Assembly: GCA_020696885.1 (NCBI GenBank)
Contig: JAJFMS010000070.1
Coordinates: 1-13,283 of the forward strand
Length of the DNA: 13,283 nt
Source: Armatimonadota bacterium
GTDB lineage: Bacteria > Armatimonadota > SYMT01
Direction of reading: 5' to 3'
Part shown: positions 1-9,265 of the stretch, one piece after another
How the letters are laid out: every line of letters begins with the position of its first letter
Numbering within the stretch: position 1 is the stretch's first letter
Translations under genes and position numbers: made by a program
The notes under the pieces: model-generated
What the model was told of the DNA's origin: nothing
Databases searched by the model: none
The model's input: only the letters and a program-made list of their open reading frames with translations

Positions 1-114
1 ACGCAACGCCCGGAGGGGAGCTGGTACGACAGCCCCGGCTACGCCTACGCCACCGCGATGGGCGTGCTGGCCCTGAACGTGCCAGCGGCGCTGCTGCCGG
101 TTTACCAGAAGTAG
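1..114 (+). CDS. C-terminal fragment, prenyltransferase/squalene-oxidase-repeat-like protein
   Basis: The window opens inside a reading frame that runs from base 1 to a TAG at 112-114 and gives 37 residues. The text includes EGSWYDSPGYAYATAMGVLAL and ends LLPVYQK. A tryptophan followed by a tyrosine/alanine-rich 'YATAMGVLAL' helix and a closing 'LPVYQ' is what I associate with the last alpha/alpha repeat of squalene-hopene-cyclase/prenyltransferase-fold proteins that are common in Planctomycetota-like bacteria. The fragment is too short to say whether the protein is a real cyclase or a non-catalytic repeat protein, and no catalytic motif lies in the window. It converges with the cytochrome gene on the other strand. 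The coding frame is likely; the family is tentative. Confidence 0.5.
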   Translation, partial: TQRPEGSWYDSPGYAYATAMGVLALNVPAALLPVYQK

Positions 115-118
115 GTCA

Positions 119-308
119 CCGGATACTCACCACAAAGACACGAAGGCACAAAGAAGAGCGACACAGGCCATCTCACAGAGTGCGTTCATGCTTGCAGCGC
201 TGACTACGGCTCCGAGGCAGGGCGTACTTTCGCCGTAAATCGCACAACTGCGAGCTACACCACTCAACCCACTCTTAGGGTCCTCGTGTCTTTGTGGTGA
301 ATATCCGG
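119..308. repeat. Inverted repeat with 25-nt arms and 8-nt periodic words
   Basis: The arms lie at 119-143 and 284-308 and are reverse complements with one mismatch. They share the core CACCACAAAGACACGA. The left arm continues as three 8-nt words, CACAAAGA (131-138), CACGAAGG (139-146) and CACAAAGA (147-154). The 140 nt between the arms have no convincing gene. The element fills the gap between two convergent genes. Similar 'TTTGTG..TTCGTG..TTTGTGG' strings are, to my recollection, scattered through intergenic DNA of many unrelated bacteria; this was not checked here. Confidence 0.7.
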
Positions 309-327
309 GCCGGGTCCAGACAACGCA

Positions 328-357
328 GAACAGCCCCCGCAAACGCGGGGGCTGTTC
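328..357 (-). terminator. Intrinsic-type terminator of the cytochrome c gene
   Basis: A perfect 13-bp GC-rich stem (328-340 paired with 345-357) has a 4-nt loop, 341-344. Read on the minus strand it sits 24 nt beyond the stop codon of the cytochrome gene and is followed by a moderately U-rich stretch (TGCGTTGTCT). The stem strength and position fit a rho-independent terminator for that gene, although the U-tract is imperfect. It could also stop transcripts arriving from the left. Confidence 0.75.
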
Positions 358-381
358 CTCGATCCGGAGGTAAGCGAGTGC

Positions 382-750
382 TTACTTCTGGGTGTTCAGG
401 TAGGCGACGATGTTGTCGAGAGCTGCCTGCGGTCCCTTGAACGCGGGCATGATGCTGCCGGCCTTCGGCTTCTTGGTGTACGCAGCGATCTCCTCGGACT
501 TGTGCTCCTTGGCGATCTCGCTGAGGTCAGGGCCGATCTCGCCGCCCTTCGGGAAGTCTTTGGTGCGGTGGCAGCCGGTGCAGCCTTCCTTGCTGAAGAG
601 CGCCTGGCCGGCTTTCGGATCGGCCTTGGCGGCCGCCTTCGGCGCGGGCTTGGCGGGCTTCTTCTTAGGTGCAGCGGTGGCCGTAATCACCGGAAGGGCA
701 AGCGTTCCGGCCGCGAGCACGCCGATGAGCGTCCGCTGGGTTCGAGACAT
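382..750 (-). CDS. Small secreted monohaem c-type cytochrome
   Basis: This encodes 122 aa. Residues 1-26 form a Sec signal peptide (MSRTQR, a hydrophobic stretch, then an AxA site at A24-T-A26). A Lys/Pro/Ala-rich linker (about 28-48) follows, then one cytochrome c domain with the haem site C57-T-G-C60-H61. The probable distal ligand is Met101 in 'SIMPAF', and the IGPDLS segment (72-77) is typical of class I cytochromes c. The C-terminal helix 'ALDNIVAYLNTQK' also fits. The protein should sit in the periplasm, perhaps tethered by its basic linker, and shuttle electrons; its partners are unknown. The ATG at 750 was chosen because the signal peptide begins there and AAGGAGGA lies upstream at a slightly long spacing. 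An in-frame extension to 837 has no signal character. The gene is monocistronic and ends at a strong terminator. Confidence 0.88.
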   Translation of the reverse strand: MSRTQRTLIGVLAAGTLALPVITATAAPKKKPAKPAPKAAAKADPKAGQALFSKEGCTGCHRTKDFPKGGEIGPDLSEIAKEHKSEEIAAYTKKPKAGSIMPAFKGPQAALDNIVAYLNTQK

Positions 751-995
751 CACGGGAGGGTCCTCCTTGGTAACGGTGTGGTCGGCCACCCGCCCGGTTC
801 TGGGTCCGGCAGCCCAACTTTCCGAATATCGGTTCAACGCATGGACCCGGCACTCCTTGTGCCGGTGCCCTCAGATTACTCGCTTCAGGTTGAGAATTCA
901 CGACCCTACGCGCAGCGAGCCCTTCGTCCGCCGCATCGAGGACAGCCGGGCACTCGCTTTTCTAAACGATTAGTCGTGGGTTCGGGGTTCCCTGC
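751..995. other. Intergenic gap between permease and cytochrome genes
   Basis: This 245-nt gap carries the upstream region of the cytochrome gene and the 3' end of the importer operon. The only clear structure is a perfect 7-bp hairpin, 847-853 with 859-865 (CCGGCAC/GTGCCGG, 5-nt loop). It has no T-run and so is a weak terminator candidate. I found no convincing promoter for the cytochrome and no small gene with a ribosome binding site. Confidence 0.4.
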
Positions 996-2142
996 TCAGC
1001 CGGAAGTTGGCTCGGGGGACACCGGCAAGCCGGATTTGCCGGCCCGCTTCCGTTTGATCGCGGGTGCGGAAATCAGGAGCAGCACCACCGCCGCCTGGAT
1101 CACGTAGGCCACGTGGAACGAGATCCCCGCGGAACGCTGCATCTGGCTGCAGCCCGCGGAGAGCCCTCCGAAGAACAATGCTGAGGCCAGCACCCCCAGC
1201 GGGTGGAGCTGACCCAGTAGCGCCACCGCGATCCCGGAGAAGCCATAGCCCGGCTCCCCTGGGGCGTACCGGTACATGCGCTGGATGAGGCCCAGGATCT
1301 CCACCGCGCCGCCCAGGCCGGCCAGCGCGCCACTGGAAAGGAACGCAATCCCGATGGTGCGCGCCGTGGCGATCCCGGCGGAGGCCGAAGCGACCGGGTT
1401 CAGGCCCACTGCGCGGATGCGGAAGCCGGTGCCGGTGCGCGTGAACCAGAGCCACACCAGCGGCACCACCAGGAACGCCAGCAGCACGCCCAGGTGCAGC
1501 CGGCCGACCTCGATCCCCAGCCCCAGCACCTTCTCGCCGCCCGGCAGCGTCAGCGAGCCGCCCCCCACGGTGCGCAGGCCGGTGAGGGCGCGGAGCCGCT
1601 CCAGGTGGGTCCACTCCGGCAGCAGCGGGCTCCAGTCGCTGGTGCTGGTGGGGTCGTGGATCGGGCCTCGCACCAGGTATTCCACCAGGTAGACGGCCAG
1701 GAAGTTCAGCATGATGGTGCTGATCACTTCCGGCACGTCCCGCTTCAGCTTGAGGAACGCCGGGAAGCCCGCCCAGAGCGCGCCGCCCGCCGCACCGCAG
1801 ACCAGGCAGAGAGACACGGCTACCGGCGGAGGCAGGGGAGGGAGCAGCAGCCCTGCGAGCGCCGCGGAGAGCATCCCGGCCAGGAACTGTCCTTCCGCGC
1901 CGATGTTCCAGACCCCACAGCGGAACGCCACGGCCGCGCTCAATCCGGTGAACACCAGCGGCGTGGCCTTGATCAGCGTCTCCGTGATGCTGGTGGGGGA
2001 GCCGATCGAGCCTTCCAGGATCGCCAGGAGCGCCTTGCGGGGGTCGCCACCCAGCAGCGCGACGATCGCCGCCACCAGCGCGACGGTGACCCCGGCGAGG
2101 AGGAGCGCCCCCGGTACGACGCGCCGGGCGAGGTCGAGGGCT

Positions 2143-2162
<20 letters not shown>
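996..2162 (-). CDS. BMP-type (nucleoside) ABC transporter permease
   Basis: This encodes 388 aa of mostly hydrophobic sequence, with roughly eight to ten membrane spans. It belongs to the BPD_transp_2 (branched-chain amino acid/ribose-type) permeases. Diagnostic stretches are NIGAEGQF (87-94), a 'GTGFRIRAVGLNPVA...AGI' region (244-263) that in this family lies on a cytoplasmic loop contacting the ATPase, and GYGFSGIAVALLG (305-317). These match the NupB/YufP-like permeases that import nucleosides with BMP/PnrA lipoproteins. The start ATG overlaps the end of the ATPase gene by 20 nt, so the two are probably translationally coupled, with GGGG just upstream as a weak ribosome binding site. It is the last gene of the operon. 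Such importers usually have a second permease next to this one, and none is present here. Confidence 0.9.
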
Positions 2163-3702
<1,540 letters not shown>

Positions 3703-3711
3703 CGCGCGGGG

Positions 3712-4734
3712 CTACTTCCCAACCAGGTTCAGTTGGCCGGACTTGATGTCCGCCTCCGCCTGCTCAATCTTCTTCAGCACGTCCGCGGGAATCTTGTCTT
3801 TGAAAGCGGGGTTGATCGCCAGGTAGACGTTCCCGCTCTTGAGGTCGTTCCGGTAGAAGTCGCCCTTGAACGTACCGTCCTTCACCTTCCGCGCGACGTC
3901 CATGAACGTCTTCGGCACGTCCAGCACGGCGCTGGCGGGGATGATCTCCGGCTTCAGCTCGTTCTGGTTGGCGTTGGAGCCGATCACCAGCACGCCCTTG
4001 TGCTCCTCGGCCGCCTGGAACACCCCTTCGCCGGCGGCGTCCGCGTTCTGGAACAGCACGTCCGCGCCGGCCCGGATCATGGCCAGCGCCTTCTCTTTGC
4101 CCGCGTTGGCGTCGCTCCAGCTTCCCAGGTAGGTGGTGGTGGCCGTAAACTTCGGGTTGATCACCTTGCCGCCCTGCTCGAACAGGGCAAACGACTGCTT
4201 CAGCGGCGGGATGCTCATGCCGCCGATCTGGCCGGCTTTGCCGGTCCTGGAGAGCGCCGCCGACGCCATGCCGGCGAGATAGGCCGCCTCGCCGATATCG
4301 AACTGGAGCGAGGCCAGGTTCTCGCCCTTCACCTCGCCGCTGCTCACCACGAAGGTCGTGTCCGAGAACTCCTCCGCCACGCGCTTGGCCGCATCGCCAA
4401 ACTCGTTGCCGTGGGCGAAGACGAGTTTTGCCCCATCCCGCGCGAAGCCGCGCAGCGCCTCTTCCGCCTGCGCCTCGCCGGAGCTCTGGTGGCTGGTCTC
4501 CGCGCCCAGCTCCTGCTTGATCTGGTCCAGGCCCTTCCCGGCCAGGGAGTTCCAGCCGCTGTCGGCCAGCGAGCCGTTGGTCAACAGCGCCACCTTGAAC
4601 GGAGGTCCGGACGCAGCCGGAGCTGGGGTGTTGGCACCCGCGGTCTCGCTGCCGGAAGAGGTGGACGAGTTCCCGCCGCAGCCGGCAACTACCAGCAGAA
4701 GCGGGGCGGCAAGCAGGGTTCGGCGGTTTAGCAT
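3712..4734 (-). CDS. BMP/PnrA-family substrate-binding lipoprotein
   Basis: This encodes 340 aa. A lipoprotein signal peptide (MLNRRTLLAAPLLLVVAGC) puts the lipidated cysteine at residue 19, and a Ser/Gly/Thr/Ala-rich tether to about residue 45 follows. The rest is a periplasmic-binding fold of the basic membrane protein (BMP, PnrA/TmpC-like) family, supported by 'VALLTNGSLADSGWN' near the start, 'GADVLFQNADAAGEGVFQAA' in the second lobe and 'VIGSNANQNEL' plus 'MDVARKVKDGTF' towards the end. Characterised members bind purine or other nucleosides; the exact ligand cannot be read from the sequence. It is the first gene of the importer operon. The start at 4734 is preferred over an upstream in-frame TTG at 4776, because that codon overlaps the -10 box of the promoter. 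The ribosome binding site is weak. Confidence 0.92.
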   Translation of the reverse strand: MLNRRTLLAAPLLLVVAGCGGNSSTSSGSETAGANTPAPAASGPPFKVALLTNGSLADSGWNSLAGKGLDQIKQELGAETSHQSSGEAQAEEALRGFARDGAKLVFAHGNEFGDAAKRVAEEFSDTTFVVSSGEVKGENLASLQFDIGEAAYLAGMASAALSRTGKAGQIGGMSIPPLKQSFALFEQGGKVINPKFTATTTYLGSWSDANAGKEKALAMIRAGADVLFQNADAAGEGVFQAAEEHKGVLVIGSNANQNELKPEIIPASAVLDVPKTFMDVARKVKDGTFKGDFYRNDLKSGNVYLAINPAFKDKIPADVLKKIEQAEADIKSGQLNLVGK

Positions 4735-4775
4735 AGGGACTCTGGGATGGGCAAGGGGCGGTTCGCAACCCGGCA

Positions 4776-4804
4776 ATTATGTGCCCGGGGAGGACACCCG
4801 TCAA
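4776..4804 (-). promoter_or_regulatory. Sigma70-type promoter of the BMP importer operon
   Basis: On the minus strand there is TTGACG (4799-4804) and CATAAT (4776-4781), separated by exactly 17 nt. Each hexamer differs from consensus at one position. Transcription would begin near 4769, leaving a leader of about 35 nt before the lipoprotein ATG at 4734. It is the best promoter match I found in the window. I saw no obvious operator beside it. Confidence 0.7.
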
Positions 4805-4926
4805 CGCGGGCCGTCCCCGGACCTACTTGCCGGGGGGACGTGCGGATTCCTTCCGCGCATCAGGCGGAGTGGGGTTGACGCTGCCGTTGTGGACCGGATG
4901 ATCAGGAAGCGCTGCCGCATGATTGC

Positions 4927-5011
4927 CGGAGTCCCGAAGCCATTCGGGCAGCACCTTCTGGAAACGGCGTCTGCAACCGGGAGCACGTGCCCGAATGGCT
5001 TCGGGACTCCG
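4927..5011. repeat. Perfect 24-nt inverted repeat, 37-nt loop
   Basis: The arms at 4927-4950 and 4988-5011 are exact reverse complements over 24 nt, with the core GTCCCGAAGCCATTCGGGCA. An outer TTGC (4923-4926) can add pairs across a one-nt bulge. The element lies between the 37-aa peptide gene and the importer promoter (both minus strand). The long loop and lack of a T-run argue against a simple terminator. A MITE-like or REP-like repeat, or a structured RNA at the 3' end of the peptide transcript, are the alternatives. The rest of the 4805-5080 stretch shows no gene that I can support. Confidence 0.85.
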
Positions 5012-5080
5012 TGGCAACCAGGCGTCGACGGAGGCCGGCTCCGGATGAGGTCGGGATCCCCTCCAGAGGCCCTACCTCGA

Positions 5081-5194
5081 TCAATGCGCCGGGCGACCCA
5101 GCAGCATGGATAACAACAGCCCCAGCGTGGTACAGAGCAACAGTACGAACGTAAAGTCCGGCTGCAGCCTCCGGTGTAGTGGTGGTCTCCGCAT
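5081..5194 (-). CDS. 37-aa single-span membrane peptide
   Basis: ATG at 5192-5194 to TGA at 5081-5083 gives 37 residues. Seven nucleotides of the 16S anti-Shine-Dalgarno complement, AGGAGGT (5200-5206), sit 5-6 nt before the start, which is the strongest ribosome binding site in the window. Residues 1-12 are basic (MRRPPLHRRLQP), residues 14-33 are one hydrophobic helix (FTFVLLLCTTLGLLLSMLLG), and the tail is RPAH. The positive-inside rule predicts a cytoplasmic N-terminus. The peptide is not recognised and has no assigned function. It is transcribed divergently from ftsK with a 183-nt gap between the starts, and is followed by the perfect inverted repeat. A small stress or division-related membrane peptide is possible but is only a guess. 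There is no lipobox and no signal-peptidase site. Confidence 0.7.
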   Translation of the reverse strand: MRRPPLHRRLQPDFTFVLLLCTTLGLLLSMLLGRPAH

Positions 5195-5308
5195 GGCTCA
5201 CCTCCTTGGTGGCTCCTGCATACCCAACCGCGTCGGCGGCAACACCCTCGCCCGCGCGAAAGCCCTGACGCATGGACGGCCGGAATCCGACTATCCGAAT
5301 CAGCAGGA

Positions 5309-5337
5309 TTGTCCTCACGGCAGGCCCCTGCTACCAT
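5309..5337 (+). promoter_or_regulatory. Candidate ftsK promoter
   Basis: TTGTCC (5309-5314) and TACCAT (5332-5337) are spaced by 17 nt on the plus strand, about 40 nt upstream of the ftsK start. Each hexamer matches consensus at four of six positions, so this is a plausible but weak call. Confidence 0.3.
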
Positions 5338-5377
5338 GCTCCCTCCACTCCGCTTGCCATCCTGACGAGAGCTGCTC

Positions 5378-8050
5378 ATGGCCAGAACCACCACCGCCCC
5401 GGCCCGCACCCGCCGGGTCCGATCCCAATCCGCGGAGGAGCCGCCCCGCCCCCGAAAAGAGGGCGGCGCCCCGCCCCCGCGACCCAGCGGTGGGCGCTCG
5501 CAAGGACGGTTGTGGACCGATCTCGCGGCCATCGTGCTCGCCCTGATCGGCGCGCTCCTGGCGGTGGCGCTGTTCCGGCCGGGCAGCGCCGGGATAGTGG
5601 GCTCGTTCCTGGTCCACTTCATCCGCCTCTGGATGGGCTCCGTGGTCCACGTGGCGCCGCTGCTGTTCTTCGGCAGCGCGCTGGCCCTGGCGTTGGACTA
5701 TCGCCGCGCCACCCACGGCCAGATGTTGCTGGGGATTGGCGGGATCATGACCGTGGTCTTTGGCTGCGTCCACCTCGCCAGCACCGCCCGGGGGATGGAA
5801 TTCGACAGCACCCGTGCCCGCTTCGCGGCGATGCTCCCGAATACTGCGGACACGTCCCTGGTCTTCGCGCCGGATGGGGGCATGCTGGGCGCGCTGGTGA
5901 TGGCGGTGCTGTTCCCGTTGGGGCAGATGGGCTCCTACCTCGTGCTGGGCGCCACCGGGCTCGCCTCGGTGCTCCTGGTGTCGGAGCTGACCCTCCGGGG
6001 GATGGGGGAGCGGATCCACGAGCGCTCCCGGATTGCTGCTGAGAAGGCCCGCAAGGCCAACGCGGCCCGCAAAGCCCGCAAGCAGGAGCGTGCGGAGGAC
6101 TCCGAGGAGGAGCTGCACCGGCGCCTGGACGCGAAAATGCGGGAGCCCGCCGCGCTGCCCGCACCCGACAAGAAGCGCTTGCTTTTCCTGGACCTGGACC
6201 GCGAAACCGATCCCGAACCCGCCCTGCCGGCGCCCAAACAGCCCGCTACGGAGAAGCAGCCGCCCGCGGAGAAGCCGGCCCGCCGCAGCCTGTTCTCGCG
6301 CCGGAGCAAGGAAGAGGAGCGTCCGGTTGAGGATGAGACCCCGGAGCCCGCAGCGGCGGAGCCGGCCGTACCCGCGGCCCGCACCGATGTGGCGGCGCTG
6401 GTGCCGGTGGAAGACGAGCTTCCAGTGACGGCGGAGCGGCGGATGCCGCCCGTGACGCGCGGCAAGACCACCCGGGCCCGCCCGCCGAAGATGCCGTCGA
6501 ACGGCGAGGGGTACGTGATGCCCCCGCTGGACCTCCTGGAGACCCCCCAGCCGCGGCCGAAGCGAGCCGCGCAGGACACCGAGGCGAACATCGGCATCCT
6601 GGAGAACACGCTGGCCCAGTTCCGCATCCAGGCCCAGGTGGTGGAGATCGCGGACGGCCCTTCAGTCACCCGCTACGAGATCCGGCTGGGAGAAGGGATC
6701 CGCGTCAAGAAGATCCTGGACCTGGCGGATAACATCGCCATGTCGCTCTCCGCGATGTCCGTGCGCGTGGAGGCGCCGATCCCCGGCAAGGCCGCCATCG
6801 GGATCGAGGTGCCGAAGAAGCACGCCTGCAAGGTGACGCTGCGCGAGTGCCTGGAGTCCGGCGAGGCCGGCGACATCACCTCCAAGGTCGGCTTCGTGCT
6901 CGGGAAGGACGTGGCCGGGAACGTGCGCTGCGCGGACCTGGCGCGGATGCCCCACCTCCTGGTGGCCGGCGCCACGAACTCCGGAAAGAGCGTCTGTCTC
7001 AACGTGCTCATCGCGAGCATGCTGTTCCGCGCGCGGCCGGATGAGCTGAAGATGATCATGATCGACCCGAAGCGGGTCGAGCTCACCCTCTTCGACGGCA
7101 TCCCGCACCTCATCCACCCGGTGGTGAAGGACGTGAAGCAGGCGGCCGGCATCCTGCGCTGGGTGCTCAAGGAGATGGACCGCCGGTACGACCTCTTCGC
7201 GCACCTAATGACGCGGAACATCGAGGGCTACAACATCAAGGTCGCGGCGGAGCCTGAAAAGCGGATGCCGTTCCTGGTGGTGGTCATCGACGAGCTGGCG
7301 GACCTGATGATGCAGCAGGGCCCCGAGATCGAGCAGGCGATCTGCCGGCTGGCGCAGCTTGCCCGCGCCACCGGGATCCACCTGGTCATCGCCACGCAGC
7401 GGCCGTCCGTGGACGTTATCACCGGTCTCATCAAGGCGAACGTGCCCTCGCGGATCGCGTTCTCCGTCAGCTCGCAGATCGACAGCCGCACCATCCTGGA
7501 CATCAAGGGCGCGGAAAACCTGATCGGCCGCGGCGACATGCTGTTCAAGCCGATCGACGCCACCAAGCCGATCCGCATCCAGGGCGCCTTCCTCAGCGAG
7601 GCGGAGGTCGAGGCGCTCACCAACCACCTCAAGGCCCAGGGCCGCCCGGACTACATCGCCGAGGCGCTGGCGGTGGACCACGGCTCCTACGGCGTGGAAA
7701 GCTCCGAGGAAGTGGAGGATGACCTCTTCGAGCCCGCGGCCCGCTTCGTGGTCACCACCGGGCACGCGTCCACTTCCATGATCCAGCGCAAGTTCAAGAT
7801 CGGCTACACCCGCGCCGCCCGCCTGGTGGACATGATGGAAGCCCGCGGCATCGTGGGCGCGCTGGACGGCGCCAAGCCCCGCGAGATCATGATGAGCCGC
7901 GACTCGCTGGACCAGATGTTCCAGAACATCCGCAACTCCCTCTTCCGCGGCGACGCCGGCAGCAACCTGGACGAAGAGGACGAGGACGACCTCGTAGTGA
8001 TCGACCTGGACGGCGAAGACGCCGAAGACGACCCGTTCGTCACCGGGTAG
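5378..8050 (+). CDS. ftsK: DNA translocase FtsK/SpoIIIE
   Basis: This 890-aa protein pumps chromosomal DNA through the closing division septum. The N-terminus is basic and cytoplasmic (1-45) and is followed by about four membrane spans between residues 47 and 203. A charged, Ala/Pro/Glu-rich linker runs to about 395. The motor begins near 400 with the alpha domain ('ILENTLAQFRIQAQVVEIADGPSVTRYEIR'-type region, 407-436). The RecA-like beta domain has Walker A GATNSGKSV (531-539), Walker B VVVIDELADLM (634-644) and the ATQRPSVDVITGLIKANVPS stretch (672-691). A gamma winged helix follows (about 785-842, 'TTGHASTSMIQRKFKIGYTRAARLVDMME'-type), the domain that reads polarity sequences in known members. 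The last 50 residues form an extra acidic tail (DEEDEDD 865-871). The length is within the family range. The ATG at 5378 has only a weak ribosome binding site. It is monocistronic. Confidence 0.95.
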   Translation: MARTTTAPARTRRVRSQSAEEPPRPRKEGGAPPPRPSGGRSQGRLWTDLAAIVLALIGALLAVALFRPGSAGIVGSFLVHFIRLWMGSVVHVAPLLFFGSALALALDYRRATHGQMLLGIGGIMTVVFGCVHLASTARGMEFDSTRARFAAMLPNTADTSLVFAPDGGMLGALVMAVLFPLGQMGSYLVLGATGLASVLLVSELTLRGMGERIHERSRIAAEKARKANAARKARKQERAEDSEEELHRRLDAKMREPAALPAPDKKRLLFLDLDRETDPEPALPAPKQPATEKQPPAEKPARRSLFSRRSKEEERPVEDETPEPAAAEPAVPAARTDVAALVPVEDELPVTAERRMPPVTRGKTTRARPPKMPSNGEGYVMPPLDLLETPQPRPKRAAQDTEANIGILENTLAQFRIQAQVVEIADGPSVTRYEIRLGEGIRVKKILDLADNIAMSLSAMSVRVEAPIPGKAAIGIEVPKKHACKVTLRECLESGEAGDITSKVGFVLGKDVAGNVRCADLARMPHLLVAGATNSGKSVCLNVLIASMLFRARPDELKMIMIDPKRVELTLFDGIPHLIHPVVKDVKQAAGILRWVLKEMDRRYDLFAHLMTRNIEGYNIKVAAEPEKRMPFLVVVIDELADLMMQQGPEIEQAICRLAQLARATGIHLVIATQRPSVDVITGLIKANVPSRIAFSVSSQIDSRTILDIKGAENLIGRGDMLFKPIDATKPIRIQGAFLSEAEVEALTNHLKAQGRPDYIAEALAVDHGSYGVESSEEVEDDLFEPAARFVVTTGHASTSMIQRKFKIGYTRAARLVDMMEARGIVGALDGAKPREIMMSRDSLDQMFQNIRNSLFRGDAGSNLDEEDEDDLVVIDLDGEDAEDDPFVTG

Positions 8051-8053
8051 AAG

Positions 8054-8366
8054 CTTGCCCGCGGAACACGCGGAGAGAGTTTGCCCGCGAAACACACGAA
8101 AGAGCGCGAAAAGGGGAAGGGGAATTAGACAGGATTAGCGGGGTTGACAGGATGGGGGCCAGAGATCAGTAGGTAGGTTGTTCACACCACGGAGAACCAT
8201 CGCACCACCACCCCGAGCCGTCGACGCCCGTCGGCGTTGCTCGTGCTCCCATCTTTCTCATCCCGCAAATCCTGTCTAGATCCGTCCGCTTTCCCCTTTT
8301 CGCGTGTTTCGCGGGCAACTCCCTCCGCCTTCCCCTTTCGCGGACTTTCGCGTGTTTCGCGGGCAA
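8054..8366. repeat. Palindromic repeat cluster between ftsK and the SDR gene
   Basis: This gap of more than 300 nt contains no gene that I can support. It holds four copies of a 20-nt unit. Two identical direct copies, TTCGCGTGTTTCGCGGGCAA, lie at 8299-8318 and 8347-8366. Two inverted copies lie at 8081-8100 (19 of 20 matching) and 8055-8074 (17 of 20). Each of the inner copies is followed inward by an AAAAGGGGAA-type tract and then a 'TAGACAGGATT' word (8126-8136; on the other strand at 8269-8279), so the whole is a nested imperfect palindrome of about 310 nt. A 7-bp hairpin (8222-8228 with 8233-8239, one G:U) lies in the centre. ftsK and the SDR gene converge here, so the cluster may also end transcription. 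Confidence 0.8.
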
Positions 8367-8377
8367 TGTCTGGCGGA

Positions 8378-9122
8378 TCAGCCGAGGTAGGCACCGCCGT
8401 TGACGTTGATGGTCTGGCCGGTGATGTAATCCGCGGCGGGGGAGGCGAGCCAGTGGACTACTTCCGCGATCTCCTCCGGGGTGCCGAAGCGGCCGACCGG
8501 GATCCCGGCGCACAGTGCGTCCTTCTGTGCGTCATCGAACTGGTCGAGCATCTCCGTGGCGATGCCGCTCGGCGCCAGCACGTTGCAGCGGACTCCGTGC
8601 GGCGCCAGGTACTTGGCCACGGACCGGGTGAGGCTGATCACCGCCGCCTTAGAGGCCGCGTAGTGAGCACCGGAGAGGATCCCGCCCACCTGCGCGGCGA
8701 TGCTGGCGAAGTTGATGATCCGCCCGGAGCCCTGGCGCATCATCGGCTTGCAGCAGGCCTGGCTCACCAGGAATGCGCTGCCCGCGTTGATGCTGAACAC
8801 CTGATCCCACTCCGCCTTGGTGATCTCCTCGAACGGTGTTCGCCGCAGGATCCCGGCCGAGTTCACCGCCACGTCCAACCGCCCGAACCGCTCCTCGATC
8901 TGCGCGAACAGCGAGCTCACCGCGGCCTCGCTGGAAAGATCCCCATCGTACACCAGCGGTTCCGCCTGGGTTAGCTCCGCCGCGAGGGGCTCCAGCGGCT
9001 CCCGGCGCAGGTCCGCCAGCACCAGCCGGGTGCCGGCCTCCGCCGCAAACCGCCGGGCCACCGCCCTGCCGATACCGCCGCTGGCCCCGGTAACGAGGAC
9101 TACTCTTCCCGCCTTCGCACAC
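8378..9122 (-). CDS. SDR-family oxidoreductase, start region frame-disrupted
   Basis: From the GTG at 9061 an open frame gives 227 aa with NSAG (67-70), catalytic Asn91 (INAGSAF), Ser120 (FASIAAQ), Tyr134 and Lys138 (YAASK) and an 'INVNGGAYLG' end. This is a complete classical short-chain dehydrogenase catalytic core of the FabG-like type. Asp17 at the end of the second strand suggests NAD(H) rather than NADP(H). The cofactor motif TGASGGIG is encoded in the same frame but upstream of that GTG (9068-9091), within VVLVTGASGGIG (9068-9103). No ATG, GTG or TTG in that frame lies between it and an upstream stop. A GTG at 9122 and a TTG just beyond it are each one base out of frame, and one indel in the GGG run near 9107-9110 would join either to the domain. 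It is therefore a sequencing error, a non-canonical start or a damaged gene. The substrate is unknown. Confidence 0.8.
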
Positions 9123-9265
9123 TCCGCAAGCCCTGGCCCGGGTCGAGCGCCGCGGATTGTTCTCCGCTCCGGGTCGCCTTCCCTATCCCGGCCGCATCAT
9201 CAGGTGCGCGTTTCACGACCAGGGCAATCAAGCACTTCCGGCGTCTGTGGGCTGCCAGGGAGCGA

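Noticed and set aside
4927..5011. Rho-independent terminator for the small peptide gene
   Set aside because: The 37-nt loop and absence of a T-run do not fit an intrinsic terminator, so it is kept as an inverted repeat.
8054..8366. CRISPR array
   Set aside because: There are only four copies of the 20-nt unit, in both orientations and with unequal, related spacers, and no cas genes are nearby.
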